Source of the DNA: Polynucleobacter sp. UB-Tiil-W10
Lineage (GTDB): Bacteria > Pseudomonadota > Gammaproteobacteria > Burkholderiales > Burkholderiaceae
Reading direction: 5' to 3'
DNA: 64,000 bases
Assembly (NCBI RefSeq): GCF_018881605.1
Contig: NZ_JACVPZ010000001.1
Coordinates: 558,001 to 622,000, forward strand
Numbering within the stretch: position 1 is the first letter of the stretch; the number at the start of each line of letters is the position of its first letter. The translations under genes and the position numbers were made by a program. Below, in pieces: positions 37,261 through 47,540 of this stretch. The notes beneath the pieces are model-generated. The model was given only the letters and a program-made list of their open reading frames with translations. It was not told the origin of the DNA and did no database searches.

Positions 37261-38103
37261 ATGAGCCCGAAATCCCGGCTGTACACGCTTGTAAAGGCAT
37301 GGAAGAACAAACCCTTCCAAGAAGTGCGAGACGCCTGTGGCGACCCCTGGCTTGGCCTTAGTAACCAAGCGCTTGAAGAACACCAATCCTGGTCCAAACG
37401 ACAAGCGATTAGTCATGAACCCATTTTTAACTGCAAGGGAACAAAACTGACAGGCTCTTTATTTAGACCACTTCTTACTGCTTCTGACATGCAATTACTA
37501 CGCCTTTTTATGGAAGGCTTAGACACTATTGCGTATTGGTATCGAACTGGTCGCTTTATTCCTGGCATTTTGCCAATACCGACACATGTCTTAGCCTCCA
37601 ACGGATATGTGGATGCAATGAGTGAATTAATTCTGAACTCTCGACTACCGGTTGGACTAGTGGCCATTGGGATTCAAAATATTCCTGAGTCCGACACAGC
37701 CGATGCTTGCAAGGAAGGATTGTTGCGCTTACGACGGCTTGGCGTTTTGCTGCATTTCCTCAAATTTACCGGAAGCATTGAGGAGTTGCAGTGGATTACT
37801 GATTTGCAATTAGAAGGGGTACATATTGATATGGGTCAGCTTCGTGAGCGTGAACTGACAAGTGATGCTCTATCCCAATTGAGACAGTCACCCTATTCAC
37901 CTACCCAAATTTATGCCAGCAATATTGCATTGGTAAAGGACCTCGAAAATGCCTCCACCCTTATTGCTGACCACTCTTATGGCAGCCTCATGATGTCGCC
38001 TTTAAGCCGCCATCAGATGCTGCAAATTAACGATAGTCGTATCGCTAAAGCTATCTTTTCGCTTCACCCTCATCAACACCCAAACCAAAACGGAGACAAG
38101 TAA
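37261..38103 (+). CDS. Degenerate EAL-domain protein (BvgR-like)
   Basis: A 280-residue protein without signal peptide. Residues about 75-245 follow the outline of an EAL (cyclic-di-GMP phosphodiesterase) domain: LRRLGVLLHFLKFTGSIEEL then DLQLEGVHIDM match the family's late blocks, where active enzymes have an Asp-Asp-Phe-Gly pair and Lys-Ile-Asp. The catalytic Glu of EAL and the Asp pair are missing, so I infer it is not an active phosphodiesterase. The stop overlaps the response-regulator start (TAATG). Together with the next two genes the set resembles Bordetella BvgR, BvgA and BvgS. Assignment to the EAL fold rests on pattern recognition and needs a profile search. Confidence 0.6.
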   Translation: MSPKSRLYTLVKAWKNKPFQEVRDACGDPWLGLSNQALEEHQSWSKRQAISHEPIFNCKGTKLTGSLFRPLLTASDMQLLRLFMEGLDTIAYWYRTGRFIPGILPIPTHVLASNGYVDAMSELILNSRLPVGLVAIGIQNIPESDTADACKEGLLRLRRLGVLLHFLKFTGSIEELQWITDLQLEGVHIDMGQLRERELTSDALSQLRQSPYSPTQIYASNIALVKDLENASTLIADHSYGSLMMSPLSRHQMLQINDSRIAKAIFSLHPHQHPNQNGDK

Positions 38104-38726
38104 TGAGAAAACGCGTGATGTTGGTAGATGACCATCCAGCAATGCTGATGGCTCTTAAAAGTATGTTGCAAGACCAGTTACTCTTTGAGATTGCAGGGCA
38201 AGCCCAGAATGGCGAAGAGTGCCTCAGATCCATGAAGGAGGTTAATCCCAATATGGTGATTTTGGATCTGGATATGCCCAAGACGGATGGCTTTGATGTT
38301 ATCCGTCGTATTGGACTAATGTATCCCGAGGTTCGCATGCTGGTTCTCTCGAGTATGGATGAAGCAGTTTACGGCGGCAGAGTTCGCTCCTTAGGCGGGC
38401 ATGGTTTTGTGAATAAAACTGCTGGGGCTGATGTCATCCTAGCTGCTTGCGTTGCGATCTCTCAAGGCTATAACTTTTTCACCCATGGAAAAAATGGCAA
38501 TAGCTCACTGAGTGATAACGATAAGCTGGCGCTAATCTCGGATCGTGAGTTGCAAGTCATGAAGTACTTAGGCAAAGGCAATACTAATCAACAGATATCT
38601 GACATGTTGCATATCAGCAATAAGACTGTAGCAACCTACAAGACCAGAGTCTTTGACAAGCTAGGTATTAACAATATTGCTGACCTCATCTTGTTCTGTC
38701 GCATGAATAATATTATCGAAAGCTAA
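38103..38726 (+). CDS. NarL/FixJ-family response regulator (BvgA/EvgA-like)
   Basis: A 207-residue two-domain regulator. The receiver domain (about residues 3-120) has the acidic pair Asp9-Asp10, the phosphorylation site Asp55 in MVILDLDMP, and Lys105. The C-terminal LuxR-type helix-turn-helix (about 140-205) reads ISDRELQVMKYLGKGNTNQQISDMLHISNKTVATYKTRV. The overall sequence is close in style to Bordetella BvgA. It is translationally coupled to the EAL-like gene and followed after 6 bp by the hybrid kinase that presumably phosphorylates it through a phosphorelay. Confidence 0.92.
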   Translation: MRKRVMLVDDHPAMLMALKSMLQDQLLFEIAGQAQNGEECLRSMKEVNPNMVILDLDMPKTDGFDVIRRIGLMYPEVRMLVLSSMDEAVYGGRVRSLGGHGFVNKTAGADVILAACVAISQGYNFFTHGKNGNSSLSDNDKLALISDRELQVMKYLGKGNTNQQISDMLHISNKTVATYKTRVFDKLGINNIADLILFCRMNNIIES

Positions 38727-38732
38727 TTCAGC

Positions 38733-41159
38733 ATGCATCGATCCATCATCCGTATTGCGGTCTGCATCCTGTTCAACGGGGTACTTGGCAATGCATATGC
38801 AAATTTGCTGGGTCCAGTCGAGCAAGAGTGGATCGATGCCCATCCCATAGTGCGTTTTAGCATTCATGAAAAATATGCCCCGTATTTAGAAGCCACTGAA
38901 AGGGGCGAATTCGGAATTTTTCATAGCGTGCTAAGCAAGTTGGGTGAATTTACCAAGCAAGAATTTCTACCAAAATGGCGCAAGAACGATAAAGAAGGGT
39001 TGCAACAGCTTGCCAATGGGGAGGTGGACTTCATCATTGATCCGCCATCATTAGATGATGAATACCTCAAGTTTGGATCTTTATCAGAGGCAATCTTCTG
39101 GGGTCAAGATGCAGTTCTGACAAAACGCTCAAAAAACGATACCCCCATTGACCCAATCAATATTGCCTACTTTGACCGTGGATTTAAAAACCCGCCAATA
39201 CCCCATCACCCTCAAGCCAGTATTTCTAGTCATACCGAGAAATTGGTTTTTGATCTTCTCAAAAACGATATTGAAGCGCTTGTCTTACCGCTTCGGTTAG
39301 CGCGGCAACTCATTGCAAAGTTAAGCCCAGATCAGTTACAAGTCGATGGGCTCTATAGCAGAGAGCCATTTGAATATCGCTGGCTTATTGCCCACCAGGA
39401 TGCAGCTTTGCATGGTGTACTGGAGCATTTTCTACGTAACTTAGATCCAATCGCATCACGCCAACTTTTTAGCATCAACACCTCCACTTTGGAGGATTGT
39501 CCTTTATCTCCTGAAAACCATTTGCCTTGGCTCTCTACTCTAGGAATCCTCTTGCTAGGATCTTACTTAATCTGGCGCATGCATCAAAAGCAATCCCTGC
39601 AAAAACAAGAGGTGCAAGAACTAATGTCATCCAAAGAGCAGGCTGAAAATGCGAATGCTGCAAAGTCTAACTTCCTAGCAACCATGAGCCATGAAATCCG
39701 CACCCCCATGAATGCTATTTTGGGTGTGCAAGAGCTATTGCTCACCAGCCCACTTCCAGCAAATGAAAAAACCTTACTTAAAAGCGCGCATTCCTCTGCA
39801 GAATCTCTCTTGGGAATCCTCAATCAAGTTCTAGACCTCTCAAAGATCGAGGCCGGAAAGCTCACACTCAATATTGAACCTTGCAATCTCAATACCTTGA
39901 TTGATAACATTGATTCAGCATTTGCAACCGTTGCTCAAAGGCAAAATCTCAAACTACATACCTCTAAAGACCCACGTATTGCAGAGGTCTTAATGCTTGA
40001 CACCTTGCGCTTGCGTCAAGTAATACAAAACTTAATTAGCAATGCGATTAAATTTACTGATAGTGGTGAAATCTATTTCTCTATTAGCGTGCTTGCAGAT
40101 GATCATGCTGGCCAGCTGATTGAATTCAGGGTCATCGATACGGGCATTGGCATGGGTACAGAGGAGATCGCAATCGCCCTTCAAGCCTATGAGCAAATTC
40201 CAGGCAATGCCGAACAGCGCAATGGAACCGGTCTTGGCCTAACCATAACAAACCACTTAGTCACTTCCATGAATGGCCAACTCTACTTTGAGAGCGCCCC
40301 TGGCTTTGGTAGCAATATCCATTTTTGCCTTGCATTCCCACGCACCAGCATTGCCGCAACTAGAACCTTAATGCCAGAACATACCAATGTCTCTAGAAAG
40401 CTAGTATCGAAGCATCCTCAAAATAATGGGCGCCTTTTACAAGCCCTAGTAGTCGAAGATCATCCTGCTAGCCGTCAAATTATTTCTCTCCAACTTCAGG
40501 CTTTAGGTATTGAGGCATCCGTTTGCGATAACGCCAGCACTGCACTGGCTTTGATCAGCCAAAATCATTTTGATCTTCTTCTAACAGATCAATCTATTCC
40601 CGGAATGCAGGGATCAGATCTTGCCAAGTGTCTGCGGGATAAGGGCTGTCGAGATCTCATCATTATTGGAATTACTGCGGATATTTATGCACTAGACTCT
40701 CGCCATCAATTCTTGGAGGCCGGCATGAATGGGGTCCTAATAAAACCCTTGAGCCTCATGACTTTAGAGAATGAGCTTTCGCGATATTTCCAGAACGAAG
40801 GATTGCCTGATAACACCTCGTCCATTAGGGTCCAAGAAGAATATTCGTTTGATGCCTTCGAAAATCTCTTAAGAAGTAGCCCAAAATATATTCTGGTCAT
40901 CCTAGAGGAAATTAAAAAGGTTCATGATGAGACCCTTTTCTCACTTAAAGATGAAGCAATAGATGAGGCAAGCTTTAGGGTCCTGGTACATAAGGTCAAG
41001 GGAGGGGCCCAACTAGTCAGTGCTACAAAATTTATTCAAGCATGTGAAGCTTTGGAGCAAACAGGGATGCTGGACCATCGAATCCAAACCTTTATCCATT
41101 TGCTTGAAGAGCAAAATCAAATTATCAGCGGGTATCAAGCAAGATATTCAAAGCTTTAA
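38733..41159 (+). CDS. Hybrid sensor histidine kinase with periplasmic Venus-flytrap domain (BvgS/EvgS-like)
   Basis: An 808-residue unorthodox kinase. A signal peptide or first helix (residues 1-23) is followed by one periplasmic solute-binding-type (SBP3) domain (about 28-255) and a membrane helix (about 268-285). The cytoplasmic part has a HisKA with His320 in MSHEIRTPMN, an ATPase domain with NLISNAIKF, DTGIGMG and GTGLGLT, a receiver domain with Asp619 in LLLTDQSIPG, and a C-terminal Hpt with His753 in VHKVKGGA. All phosphorelay residues are present. Compared with BvgS it has one flytrap domain rather than two and no PAS domain. The ligand is unknown. Confidence 0.92.
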   Translation: MHRSIIRIAVCILFNGVLGNAYANLLGPVEQEWIDAHPIVRFSIHEKYAPYLEATERGEFGIFHSVLSKLGEFTKQEFLPKWRKNDKEGLQQLANGEVDFIIDPPSLDDEYLKFGSLSEAIFWGQDAVLTKRSKNDTPIDPINIAYFDRGFKNPPIPHHPQASISSHTEKLVFDLLKNDIEALVLPLRLARQLIAKLSPDQLQVDGLYSREPFEYRWLIAHQDAALHGVLEHFLRNLDPIASRQLFSINTSTLEDCPLSPENHLPWLSTLGILLLGSYLIWRMHQKQSLQKQEVQELMSSKEQAENANAAKSNFLATMSHEIRTPMNAILGVQELLLTSPLPANEKTLLKSAHSSAESLLGILNQVLDLSKIEAGKLTLNIEPCNLNTLIDNIDSAFATVAQRQNLKLHTSKDPRIAEVLMLDTLRLRQVIQNLISNAIKFTDSGEIYFSISVLADDHAGQLIEFRVIDTGIGMGTEEIAIALQAYEQIPGNAEQRNGTGLGLTITNHLVTSMNGQLYFESAPGFGSNIHFCLAFPRTSIAATRTLMPEHTNVSRKLVSKHPQNNGRLLQALVVEDHPASRQIISLQLQALGIEASVCDNASTALALISQNHFDLLLTDQSIPGMQGSDLAKCLRDKGCRDLIIIGITADIYALDSRHQFLEAGMNGVLIKPLSLMTLENELSRYFQNEGLPDNTSSIRVQEEYSFDAFENLLRSSPKYILVILEEIKKVHDETLFSLKDEAIDEASFRVLVHKVKGGAQLVSATKFIQACEALEQTGMLDHRIQTFIHLLEEQNQIISGYQARYSKL

Positions 41160-41207
41160 TCTTTGGCACGATACACCCTCCTGTAATGTGGGTTTATCCT
41201 ATGGGAA

Positions 41208-42737
41208 ATGCGCCCTTACATCTCACATTCAGCCTTCTTTATTGCAAGCTTCTGTTGGCTAGCCAGCTCTTTCGCCGCTGCCAATGAAACCGCGCCCCTC
41301 AGTATCCCTAAGGTTGTAGTCAGTAGCCTAGAACGCAACCAGATTCCTCTCGATACTGTCAGTATTTCAGTTGTGGAAATCGAGCCTGGAAGTCCTGGAA
41401 AACATGTCGCCAAGAAAATGTTGGATTGGCGTGGTATCGAGCCAATGAACCCAGCCTCAACAATGAAGCTATTAACTACGCTTACTGGTCTGGATATATT
41501 AGGCCCCCAATACCGTTGGCGCACTAATGTATTCACCGATGGCGTGATACGTCAAGGCACCCTCAAGGGTAATGTGTATTTGCAAGGTACCGGTGATCCG
41601 AAGCTGGTTCCCGAAGAGCTTGCAAAGATGATGAGAGAACTTCAGGGTCTGGGTATTCAGAAGATAGATGGTAATTTATTCTTTGACCGCAGCGCTTATG
41701 CGCCAAGCGCAATGGAACACAACACTATTGATGGTGAATCCTTACGCGCTTATAACGTTCCACCAGATCCTTTACTGTATGCATTTAGAACGCTTTCGTT
41801 TCAGCTAAGCAAGTCACGCACTGCTGACTTTATCGACATCAGCTACACGCCAGCGCTTTCTCAACTGAAGGTATCTAATCAAATGCAATTGGTTGATCGC
41901 TCATGCGATAACTGGAAAAGTAATATTCGTTTTAATTTAGATCCAGAAGGTATAACTAACACTGATCAACCTTTAACCGCAGAATTCTCAGGCGCATTTC
42001 CCAGCTCCTGCAAAGGAGTGAACTTTAATGTTGTAGCACTAGATGCCAATACCTTTTTAACGCAAGGCTTTGCTGCCGCCTGGGAGTTGGCTGGTGGCAC
42101 TTGGGTACGGCCACCAGTTGGAAAAAATGGCAATGTGCCGCTGGCAGCAAGATTGCTGCTTCAGTTTGAGGGCATTGCACTGGCTGACGATGTTTTGGAT
42201 ATCAATAAATATTCCAATAACGTGATGGCACGCCAACTGCTATTAACCCTAGCCTTAGAAAAAATGGGGAAACCTGCTACTACTGCCAATGGAGAACTCG
42301 TTATTCAGAGTTGGCTTAAGCAAAATGCTCTAGATTTTCAAGGTCTAGTGATTGAGAATGGCTCTGGTCTATCTCGTAATGAAGCAATCTCCGCCAGCCA
42401 GATGAATCAACTCTTATTAACCGCACGTAATCTACCGGTAGGCGATATTTTTTATAATAGCCTGCCAATTGCGGGTACAGATGGCACGATGAGAAATCGC
42501 CTGATGAGTCAGCTTCGCAAGTTTTTGCATCTAAAGAAAAAGCCTGAAGCCAGAATCAAAACCGGCTCGCTAGCAGATGTACGTGCAATCTCGGGTTATG
42601 TTTTAAGTAAATCTGGAAAGATGTATGCAGTAACTTCGTTCATCAACCACCCCAATGCTTGGAGGGGACTAGAAGCCCACGATCAGTTGCTATCGTGGCT
42701 ATTAGAAGATGGACCAGACCCAAAGCATGCGCGCTGA
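41208..42737 (+). CDS. dacB: D-alanyl-D-alanine carboxypeptidase/endopeptidase DacB (PBP4)
   Basis: Periplasmic penicillin-binding protein that trims and cuts peptidoglycan peptide cross-links. The 509 residues begin with a signal peptide (FFIASFCWLASSFAAA, about residues 10-25). The three active-site motifs are Ser84-x-x-Lys87 in ASTMK, SNNVMAR (SxN) and KTGSL (KTG). The long insert between the first two motifs fits the S13 family. The 3' end overlaps the convergent tsaC by 55 bp. Confidence 0.95.
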   Translation: MRPYISHSAFFIASFCWLASSFAAANETAPLSIPKVVVSSLERNQIPLDTVSISVVEIEPGSPGKHVAKKMLDWRGIEPMNPASTMKLLTTLTGLDILGPQYRWRTNVFTDGVIRQGTLKGNVYLQGTGDPKLVPEELAKMMRELQGLGIQKIDGNLFFDRSAYAPSAMEHNTIDGESLRAYNVPPDPLLYAFRTLSFQLSKSRTADFIDISYTPALSQLKVSNQMQLVDRSCDNWKSNIRFNLDPEGITNTDQPLTAEFSGAFPSSCKGVNFNVVALDANTFLTQGFAAAWELAGGTWVRPPVGKNGNVPLAARLLLQFEGIALADDVLDINKYSNNVMARQLLLTLALEKMGKPATTANGELVIQSWLKQNALDFQGLVIENGSGLSRNEAISASQMNQLLLTARNLPVGDIFYNSLPIAGTDGTMRNRLMSQLRKFLHLKKKPEARIKTGSLADVRAISGYVLSKSGKMYAVTSFINHPNAWRGLEAHDQLLSWLLEDGPDPKHAR

Positions 42738-43777
42738 AGACGGTCTCTAACGCCGTCCCACTCCTCGCCTGCTGGCGGTTCAGGAAATAAAATCAAATCC
42801 CAACCTTGCTGATCTAGGTCGCGCAAAGTTCGGTACAAGCGATTTGCAAAAGCAGCGCTATCACTAGGAACTTCTACCTCTTCAAAGTGCGCCGAAGGAT
42901 GCCCATCCTCACTTAAGGAAGATTCCGAATCCCACACCGCTACAGCAACCCTCGATTTAATATCTGGAAACTCGCTCAAGGCATCTAAGACACGACCGGA
43001 AGCATATAGACGCAAAGGAGTGGTTGGTGCGTAATGGGCTTTGAGACTTCCAGATACTCTAGGAAAATCATCCATTGCTTCGTTAGCCTTTGCCTCGCCA
43101 AGTAGATAAACTTTTACACCGGTCTTAGCAAAGATCTCACTCGGAGTAATCGCACCAGGCCTTAAAAGCACGGCTTTATCACCAGATGATAAGTCAATGA
43201 TGGTTGACTCAATACCTACTTCACAATCACCACCATCTAACACCATCAAATCCAACATACCTTCGAATTCATGACGGACATCAGCAGCACTGGTGGGTGA
43301 TACCTTGCCAAAACGGTTTGCCGAAGGCGCTACAACACCGCTTTTAAATTTACGTAATAGCTCTTGGGCAATTGGGTGAGAAGGTGCACGAATGGCTACC
43401 GTATCCTGACCGCCTGTTAGCTCATTCAAAACGCTTTTATCTTTTTTGAAAACCAAGGTTAATGGGCCAGGCCAAAATGCATTAATCAACTTTAGCGCTT
43501 CTTCAGATAAATCTCTTACCCATGGTGCTAGCAGAGCAACCCAATCAATTTGGGCTTGATCAAATTTATCTGGTGCAGCTAAGTGAACAATTAAGGGATG
43601 ATTTGATGGGCGTCCTTTAGCGGTGAAGATTTTCTTAATGGCTTCAGGGTTCTTTGCATCAGCGCCCAAACCATAAACCGTCTCAGTAGGAAATGCGACC
43701 AAACCACCGTCACGTAAGCTTTGTACTGCTTCGTTAATCACTGCAGATGAATGCAGTGGGGTACTGTCGCTGGACAT
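42683..43777 (-). CDS. tsaC: L-threonylcarbamoyladenylate synthase, Sua5 type
   Basis: Makes threonylcarbamoyl-AMP for the t6A modification of tRNAs that read ANN codons. The 364 residues have the YrdC domain first (FPTETVYGLGADA, KGRPSNHPLIVH and SANRFGKVSPTSA) and then a linker and a Sua5 C-terminal domain beginning around SLKAHYAPTTPLRLY. The Sua5 domain distinguishes it from short TsaC proteins. It is the last gene of the pgk-to-tsaC run, one base after purK. Confidence 0.93.
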   Translation of the reverse strand: MSSDSTPLHSSAVINEAVQSLRDGGLVAFPTETVYGLGADAKNPEAIKKIFTAKGRPSNHPLIVHLAAPDKFDQAQIDWVALLAPWVRDLSEEALKLINAFWPGPLTLVFKKDKSVLNELTGGQDTVAIRAPSHPIAQELLRKFKSGVVAPSANRFGKVSPTSAADVRHEFEGMLDLMVLDGGDCEVGIESTIIDLSSGDKAVLLRPGAITPSEIFAKTGVKVYLLGEAKANEAMDDFPRVSGSLKAHYAPTTPLRLYASGRVLDALSEFPDIKSRVAVAVWDSESSLSEDGHPSAHFEEVEVPSDSAAFANRLYRTLRDLDQQGWDLILFPEPPAGEEWDGVRDRLQRACFGSGPSSNSHDSN

Positions 43778-43778
43778 T

Positions 43779-44963
43779 CTAGGGCTCTATCCCTAATTCA
43801 GTGGCAACAGCTGCACAATTTTGGCGAGCCTCATTGAGGGCTTCACCTAAGCAGTTAATATGCCCCATTTTTCTACCAATACGTGGCGCAGACTTGCCGT
43901 AGAGGTGCAACTTGGCATCAGGATGAGCCAGTACTTTATTCCAAGCAGGTTCACGGGCTTTATCTTCGCTACCCTCAAACCAAAGATCGCCTAACAAGTT
44001 CAGCATGGATACTGGAGCTAACTGACGGGTGTCGCCTAAAGGAAGCCTAGCCATTGCCCTCACCTGCTGCTCAAACTGACTGCTCACACATGCATCCATT
44101 GTGTAGTGGCCAGAGTTATGGGGACGTGGAGCAATTTCATTGGCAATGATATCGCCGTTTTTGAGGACAAAGAACTCTACACATAGAACGCCAACGTAAT
44201 CAATCTTGCGAATGAGTGCCTTCGCTGCATCAATGATTTTCTTTTCTTGAGCGGGCTTGAGAGACGGAGCCGGCACAGTCGAGGTATGCAAAATACCATT
44301 GCGATGAATATTTTGAGCTACTGGATAGGCCACTACAGCATCATCATAGCCACGCACTACCAAAGCAGATACTTCAAAATCCAAATCCATGCGCTTTTCA
44401 AGTACGCACGGCACGCGGCCGAATTCATTCCATGCGGCATTCAATTCTTCTGAGCTATAAACAGTTGCCTGACCTTTGCCGTCGTAACCCATGCGGGCAG
44501 TCTTTAAAATTCCAGGAAAAAGGTCGGTAGGGGTGTGTGCAATGTCTGCCTCATGTTCAATCACAAAGCTTGGTGCCGGGCCAATATTGGTTTCTGACTT
44601 CCATGTGGCCAAGAAATTTTTCTCAGCAATACGATTTTGAGCTAGAGAAACACAGCTACTGCGTGGTGCCACAAATACACCCAAAGACTCTAATTCATCC
44701 AATGCTTGAGCCGGGACATTCTCGAATTCAGTACTCACAGAGGAGCACAGGGCAGCCATCTCGTTTAAAGCAGCACTATCAGTGTATTCAGCTTGAATAA
44801 ATTTTTCCGCAATAGATCCAGCGGGACTATCAGAGCCAGGGTCGAGCACGCAAACCTTGTAGCCCATAGCTTGGGCAGCCTGAGTAAACATCCGCCCCAA
44901 TTGACCACCACCCAAAATTCCTAAATACGAACCCGGCAAAATGGGTTCCAGACGATCTGCCAT
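43779..44963 (-). CDS. purK: 5-(carboxyamino)imidazole ribonucleotide synthase PurK
   Basis: ATP-dependent carboxylation of AIR to N5-CAIR in purine synthesis. The 394-residue ATP-grasp enzyme shows GILGGGQLGRMFTQAA near the start, EFENVPAQALD, the ATP-grasp lobe with KTARMGYDGKGQ and VLEKRMDLDFEVSALVVR, and NEIAPRPHNSGHYTMDAC. It lies 4 bp after purE, its partner enzyme, and 1 bp before tsaC. Confidence 0.96.
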   Translation of the reverse strand: MADRLEPILPGSYLGILGGGQLGRMFTQAAQAMGYKVCVLDPGSDSPAGSIAEKFIQAEYTDSAALNEMAALCSSVSTEFENVPAQALDELESLGVFVAPRSSCVSLAQNRIAEKNFLATWKSETNIGPAPSFVIEHEADIAHTPTDLFPGILKTARMGYDGKGQATVYSSEELNAAWNEFGRVPCVLEKRMDLDFEVSALVVRGYDDAVVAYPVAQNIHRNGILHTSTVPAPSLKPAQEKKIIDAAKALIRKIDYVGVLCVEFFVLKNGDIIANEIAPRPHNSGHYTMDACVSSQFEQQVRAMARLPLGDTRQLAPVSMLNLLGDLWFEGSEDKAREPAWNKVLAHPDAKLHLYGKSAPRIGRKMGHINCLGEALNEARQNCAAVATELGIEP

Positions 44964-44967
44964 GTAA

Positions 44968-45462
44968 TTAATATCCCGGCAGATTCATTGAACGTGCAGC
45001 GTCAGATTGCTTTGCACGGAAATCCTCTAAGCGCTTAGCCAAATCGGTGTCGTGCAAAGCTAAACCTGCAATCACATGCAAGGCAGCATTTGCTGCGCCG
45101 GCTTCACCAATCGCAAAAGTAGCAACCGGGATACCTTTAGGCATTTGCACAATAGAGAAGAGAGAATCTTCGCCGCGCAAATATTTACTGGCAACAGGAA
45201 CGCCATAAACAGGAACAATGGTTTTTGAGGCAAGCATGCCTGGTAAATGCGCTGCGCCACCTGCACCAGCAATAATGGCCTGCAATCCATTAGCTTGGGC
45301 ATTTTCAGCATACTGAAACATATCGTCAGGCATACGGTGCGCAGAGAGAACCTTAGCCTCATGAGCTATACCAAACTGCTCGAGCATTTGAGCGGCATGC
45401 TGCATGGTGTCCCAATCTGAATTGGATCCCATCACTATTCCGACGATTGGCTTCTTACTCAT
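44968..45462 (-). CDS. purE: N5-carboxyaminoimidazole ribonucleotide mutase PurE
   Basis: Converts N5-CAIR to CAIR, the step after PurK. The 164 residues carry the class I signatures GIVMGSNSDWDTM (about residues 8-20), VLSAHRMPD with the catalytic His, and IIAGAGGAAHLPGM. It is 49 bp downstream of purC. Confidence 0.97.
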   Translation of the reverse strand: MSKKPIVGIVMGSNSDWDTMQHAAQMLEQFGIAHEAKVLSAHRMPDDMFQYAENAQANGLQAIIAGAGGAAHLPGMLASKTIVPVYGVPVASKYLRGEDSLFSIVQMPKGIPVATFAIGEAGAANAALHVIAGLALHDTDLAKRLEDFRAKQSDAARSMNLPGY

Positions 45463-45511
45463 TTACTTCTCCAAATGCCTTATAACCATTAAGAATTCTA
45501 TTATCCCTGAC

Positions 45512-46411
45512 TCAAGAAGTTTCAGTAAGACGGGTAAGCGCTTCACGATACTTTTGGGCAGTCTTATCAATCACATCTGCTGGCAATTGCGGCGCAGGGG
45601 CTGTTTTGGGCCATAACTTGCCATCTACCATAGCGGTTTCAAGCCAATCACGGACAAACTGCTTGTCATACGAGGGTGGATTTGAGCCCACATAGTAGGT
45701 TTCAGCAGGCCAGAAACGAGAGGAATCTGCCGTCAGGATCTCATCCATCAACACCAATTGCCCATTAGCATCTAAGCCAAACTCAAACTTGGTATCGGCA
45801 ATGATGATTCCGCGAGTAGCAGCGTATTCAGAGGCTTCTTTATATAAACGAATACTGACCTCACGAATTTGATTGGCCAACTTTTCACCAATCAATTCAA
45901 TTACTTTTTCAAATGAAATATTTTCATCGTGCTGCCCAAATTCAGCTTTAGCGGCAGGAGTAAAAATAGGCTCAGGTAGTTTTTGTGCATTCTCTAAGCC
46001 TTCCGGCAAAACAATGCCGCATACCTTGCCTGTTTCTTTATAGTCTTTCCAGCCACTTCCCGCCAAATAACCGCGCACCACAGCTTCCACTAGAATGGGC
46101 TTTAAACGCTTAGCCACAACTGCTCGACCTTTGACTTGCTCAACTTCATCAGCTGATACCACGGTAGCAGGATCAATCCCAGTCAAATGATTCGGAATAA
46201 CGGCTGCCAATTTATCAAACCAAAAATTCGCCATTTGATTGAGAACCACACCCTTCTCCGGAATAGGCTCACCCATTACCACATCAAAGGCGGAAAGACG
46301 GTCAGTAGTAATCATCAACAACTTGTCATCATCTAATGCATAAACATCGCGCACTTTGCCTTTGGACAGCAAAGGCAATGACTTAATAGAGGTAGCGTAT
46401 AAAGCAGGCAT
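45512..46411 (-). CDS. purC: Phosphoribosylaminoimidazole-succinocarboxamide synthase PurC
   Basis: Joins CAIR and aspartate to make SAICAR. The 299 residues correspond to the longer bacterial/yeast-type SAICAR synthase, with [31 protein letters not shown] at the N-terminus (quoted region about residues 14-44), [14 protein letters not shown], and the late block [32 protein letters not shown]. It sits 7 bp after fba in the same transcript direction, so purine genes directly follow glycolytic genes. Confidence 0.96.
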   Translation of the reverse strand: MPALYATSIKSLPLLSKGKVRDVYALDDDKLLMITTDRLSAFDVVMGEPIPEKGVVLNQMANFWFDKLAAVIPNHLTGIDPATVVSADEVEQVKGRAVVAKRLKPILVEAVVRGYLAGSGWKDYKETGKVCGIVLPEGLENAQKLPEPIFTPAAKAEFGQHDENISFEKVIELIGEKLANQIREVSIRLYKEASEYAATRGIIIADTKFEFGLDANGQLVLMDEILTADSSRFWPAETYYVGSNPPSYDKQFVRDWLETAMVDGKLWPKTAPAPQLPADVIDKTAQKYREALTRLTETS

Positions 46412-46418
46412 ATTTAAA

Positions 46419-47483
46419 TCACTTCACAATTTGAGTTAATTTTCCGCTCTTATATAGCTCAGCCATTTTCTCTAAAGAAATCGGTTTGATTTTGGATGCT
46501 TGACCAGCAGAACCAAAAGCCTGGAAGCGTGCAATGCATACCTTCTTAGCAGCTTCACGGGCCGGCTTCAAATAATCACGTGGATCAAACTTAGATGGGT
46601 TTTCAATGAAGTAACGGCGAATCGCACCAGTCATCGCCAAACGGATATCGGTATCAATATTGATCTTGCGCACACCATTCTTGATGCCTTCTTGAATCTC
46701 TTCAACAGGAACGCCGTAAGTTTCTTTCATATCGCCACCGAATTCACGAATCTCGGCAAGCAATTCTTGTGGAACACTGGAAGAGCCATGCATCACTAAA
46801 TGGGTATTTGGAATACGCGCATGAATTTCTTTAATACGATCAATTGCCAATATATCGCCAGTAGGCCTCTTGCTAAACTTGTATGCCCCATGGCTAGTAC
46901 CAATCGCAATCGCTAAGGCATCACACTGGGTTGCCTTGACAAAATCGGCCGCCTGCTCCACATCAGTAAGCAACTGCTCACGGGTCATCTTGCCATCAGC
47001 ACCATGACCATCCTCTTTATCCCCCTGCATAGTCTCAAGAGAACCCAATACACCCAACTCAGCCTCAACCGTCACTCCGATTGAATGAGAGAATTTCACC
47101 ACCTCTTTAGAGACATCTACGTTGTACTCATAACTGGCAACAGATTTGCCATCAGCCTCCAATGAGCCATCCATCATTACGCTAGTAAAGCCACTCTTGA
47201 TCGCTGCCATACATACTGCTGGGCTTTGGCCATGGTCTTGGTGCATTACTACAGGAATATGCGGATAAGCCTCTACTGCAGCAGAAATTAAGTGACGCAA
47301 GAAAGCTTCTCCAGCATATTTACGTGCACCTGCTGATGCTTGCATGATGACTGGAGAATCGGCTTCATTCGCCGCCTCCATAATCGCAGTTACTTGCTCT
47401 AAGTTATTCACGTTAAATGCTGGCAGGCCGTAACCGTTTTCAGCAGCATGATCCAAGAGTTGTCTTAAAGATACTAAAGCCAT
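46419..47483 (-). CDS. fba: Fructose-bisphosphate aldolase, class II
   Basis: Zinc-dependent cleavage or formation of fructose 1,6-bisphosphate. The 354 residues match the CbbA-type class II enzyme, with FNVNNLEQV, the zinc and catalytic motif [13 protein letters not shown] (about residues 78-90), [24 protein letters not shown] with a zinc His, and [10 protein letters not shown] with another. It follows pyk by 57 bp. Confidence 0.96.
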   Translation of the reverse strand: MALVSLRQLLDHAAENGYGLPAFNVNNLEQVTAIMEAANEADSPVIMQASAGARKYAGEAFLRHLISAAVEAYPHIPVVMHQDHGQSPAVCMAAIKSGFTSVMMDGSLEADGKSVASYEYNVDVSKEVVKFSHSIGVTVEAELGVLGSLETMQGDKEDGHGADGKMTREQLLTDVEQAADFVKATQCDALAIAIGTSHGAYKFSKRPTGDILAIDRIKEIHARIPNTHLVMHGSSSVPQELLAEIREFGGDMKETYGVPVEEIQEGIKNGVRKINIDTDIRLAMTGAIRRYFIENPSKFDPRDYLKPAREAAKKVCIARFQAFGSAGQASKIKPISLEKMAELYKSGKLTQIVK

Positions 47484-47540
47484 GATGTTCTCTTAATTAA
47501 ATAGTAATGATGTTAAAAATAAATCTGCCTTCAATGTGAA

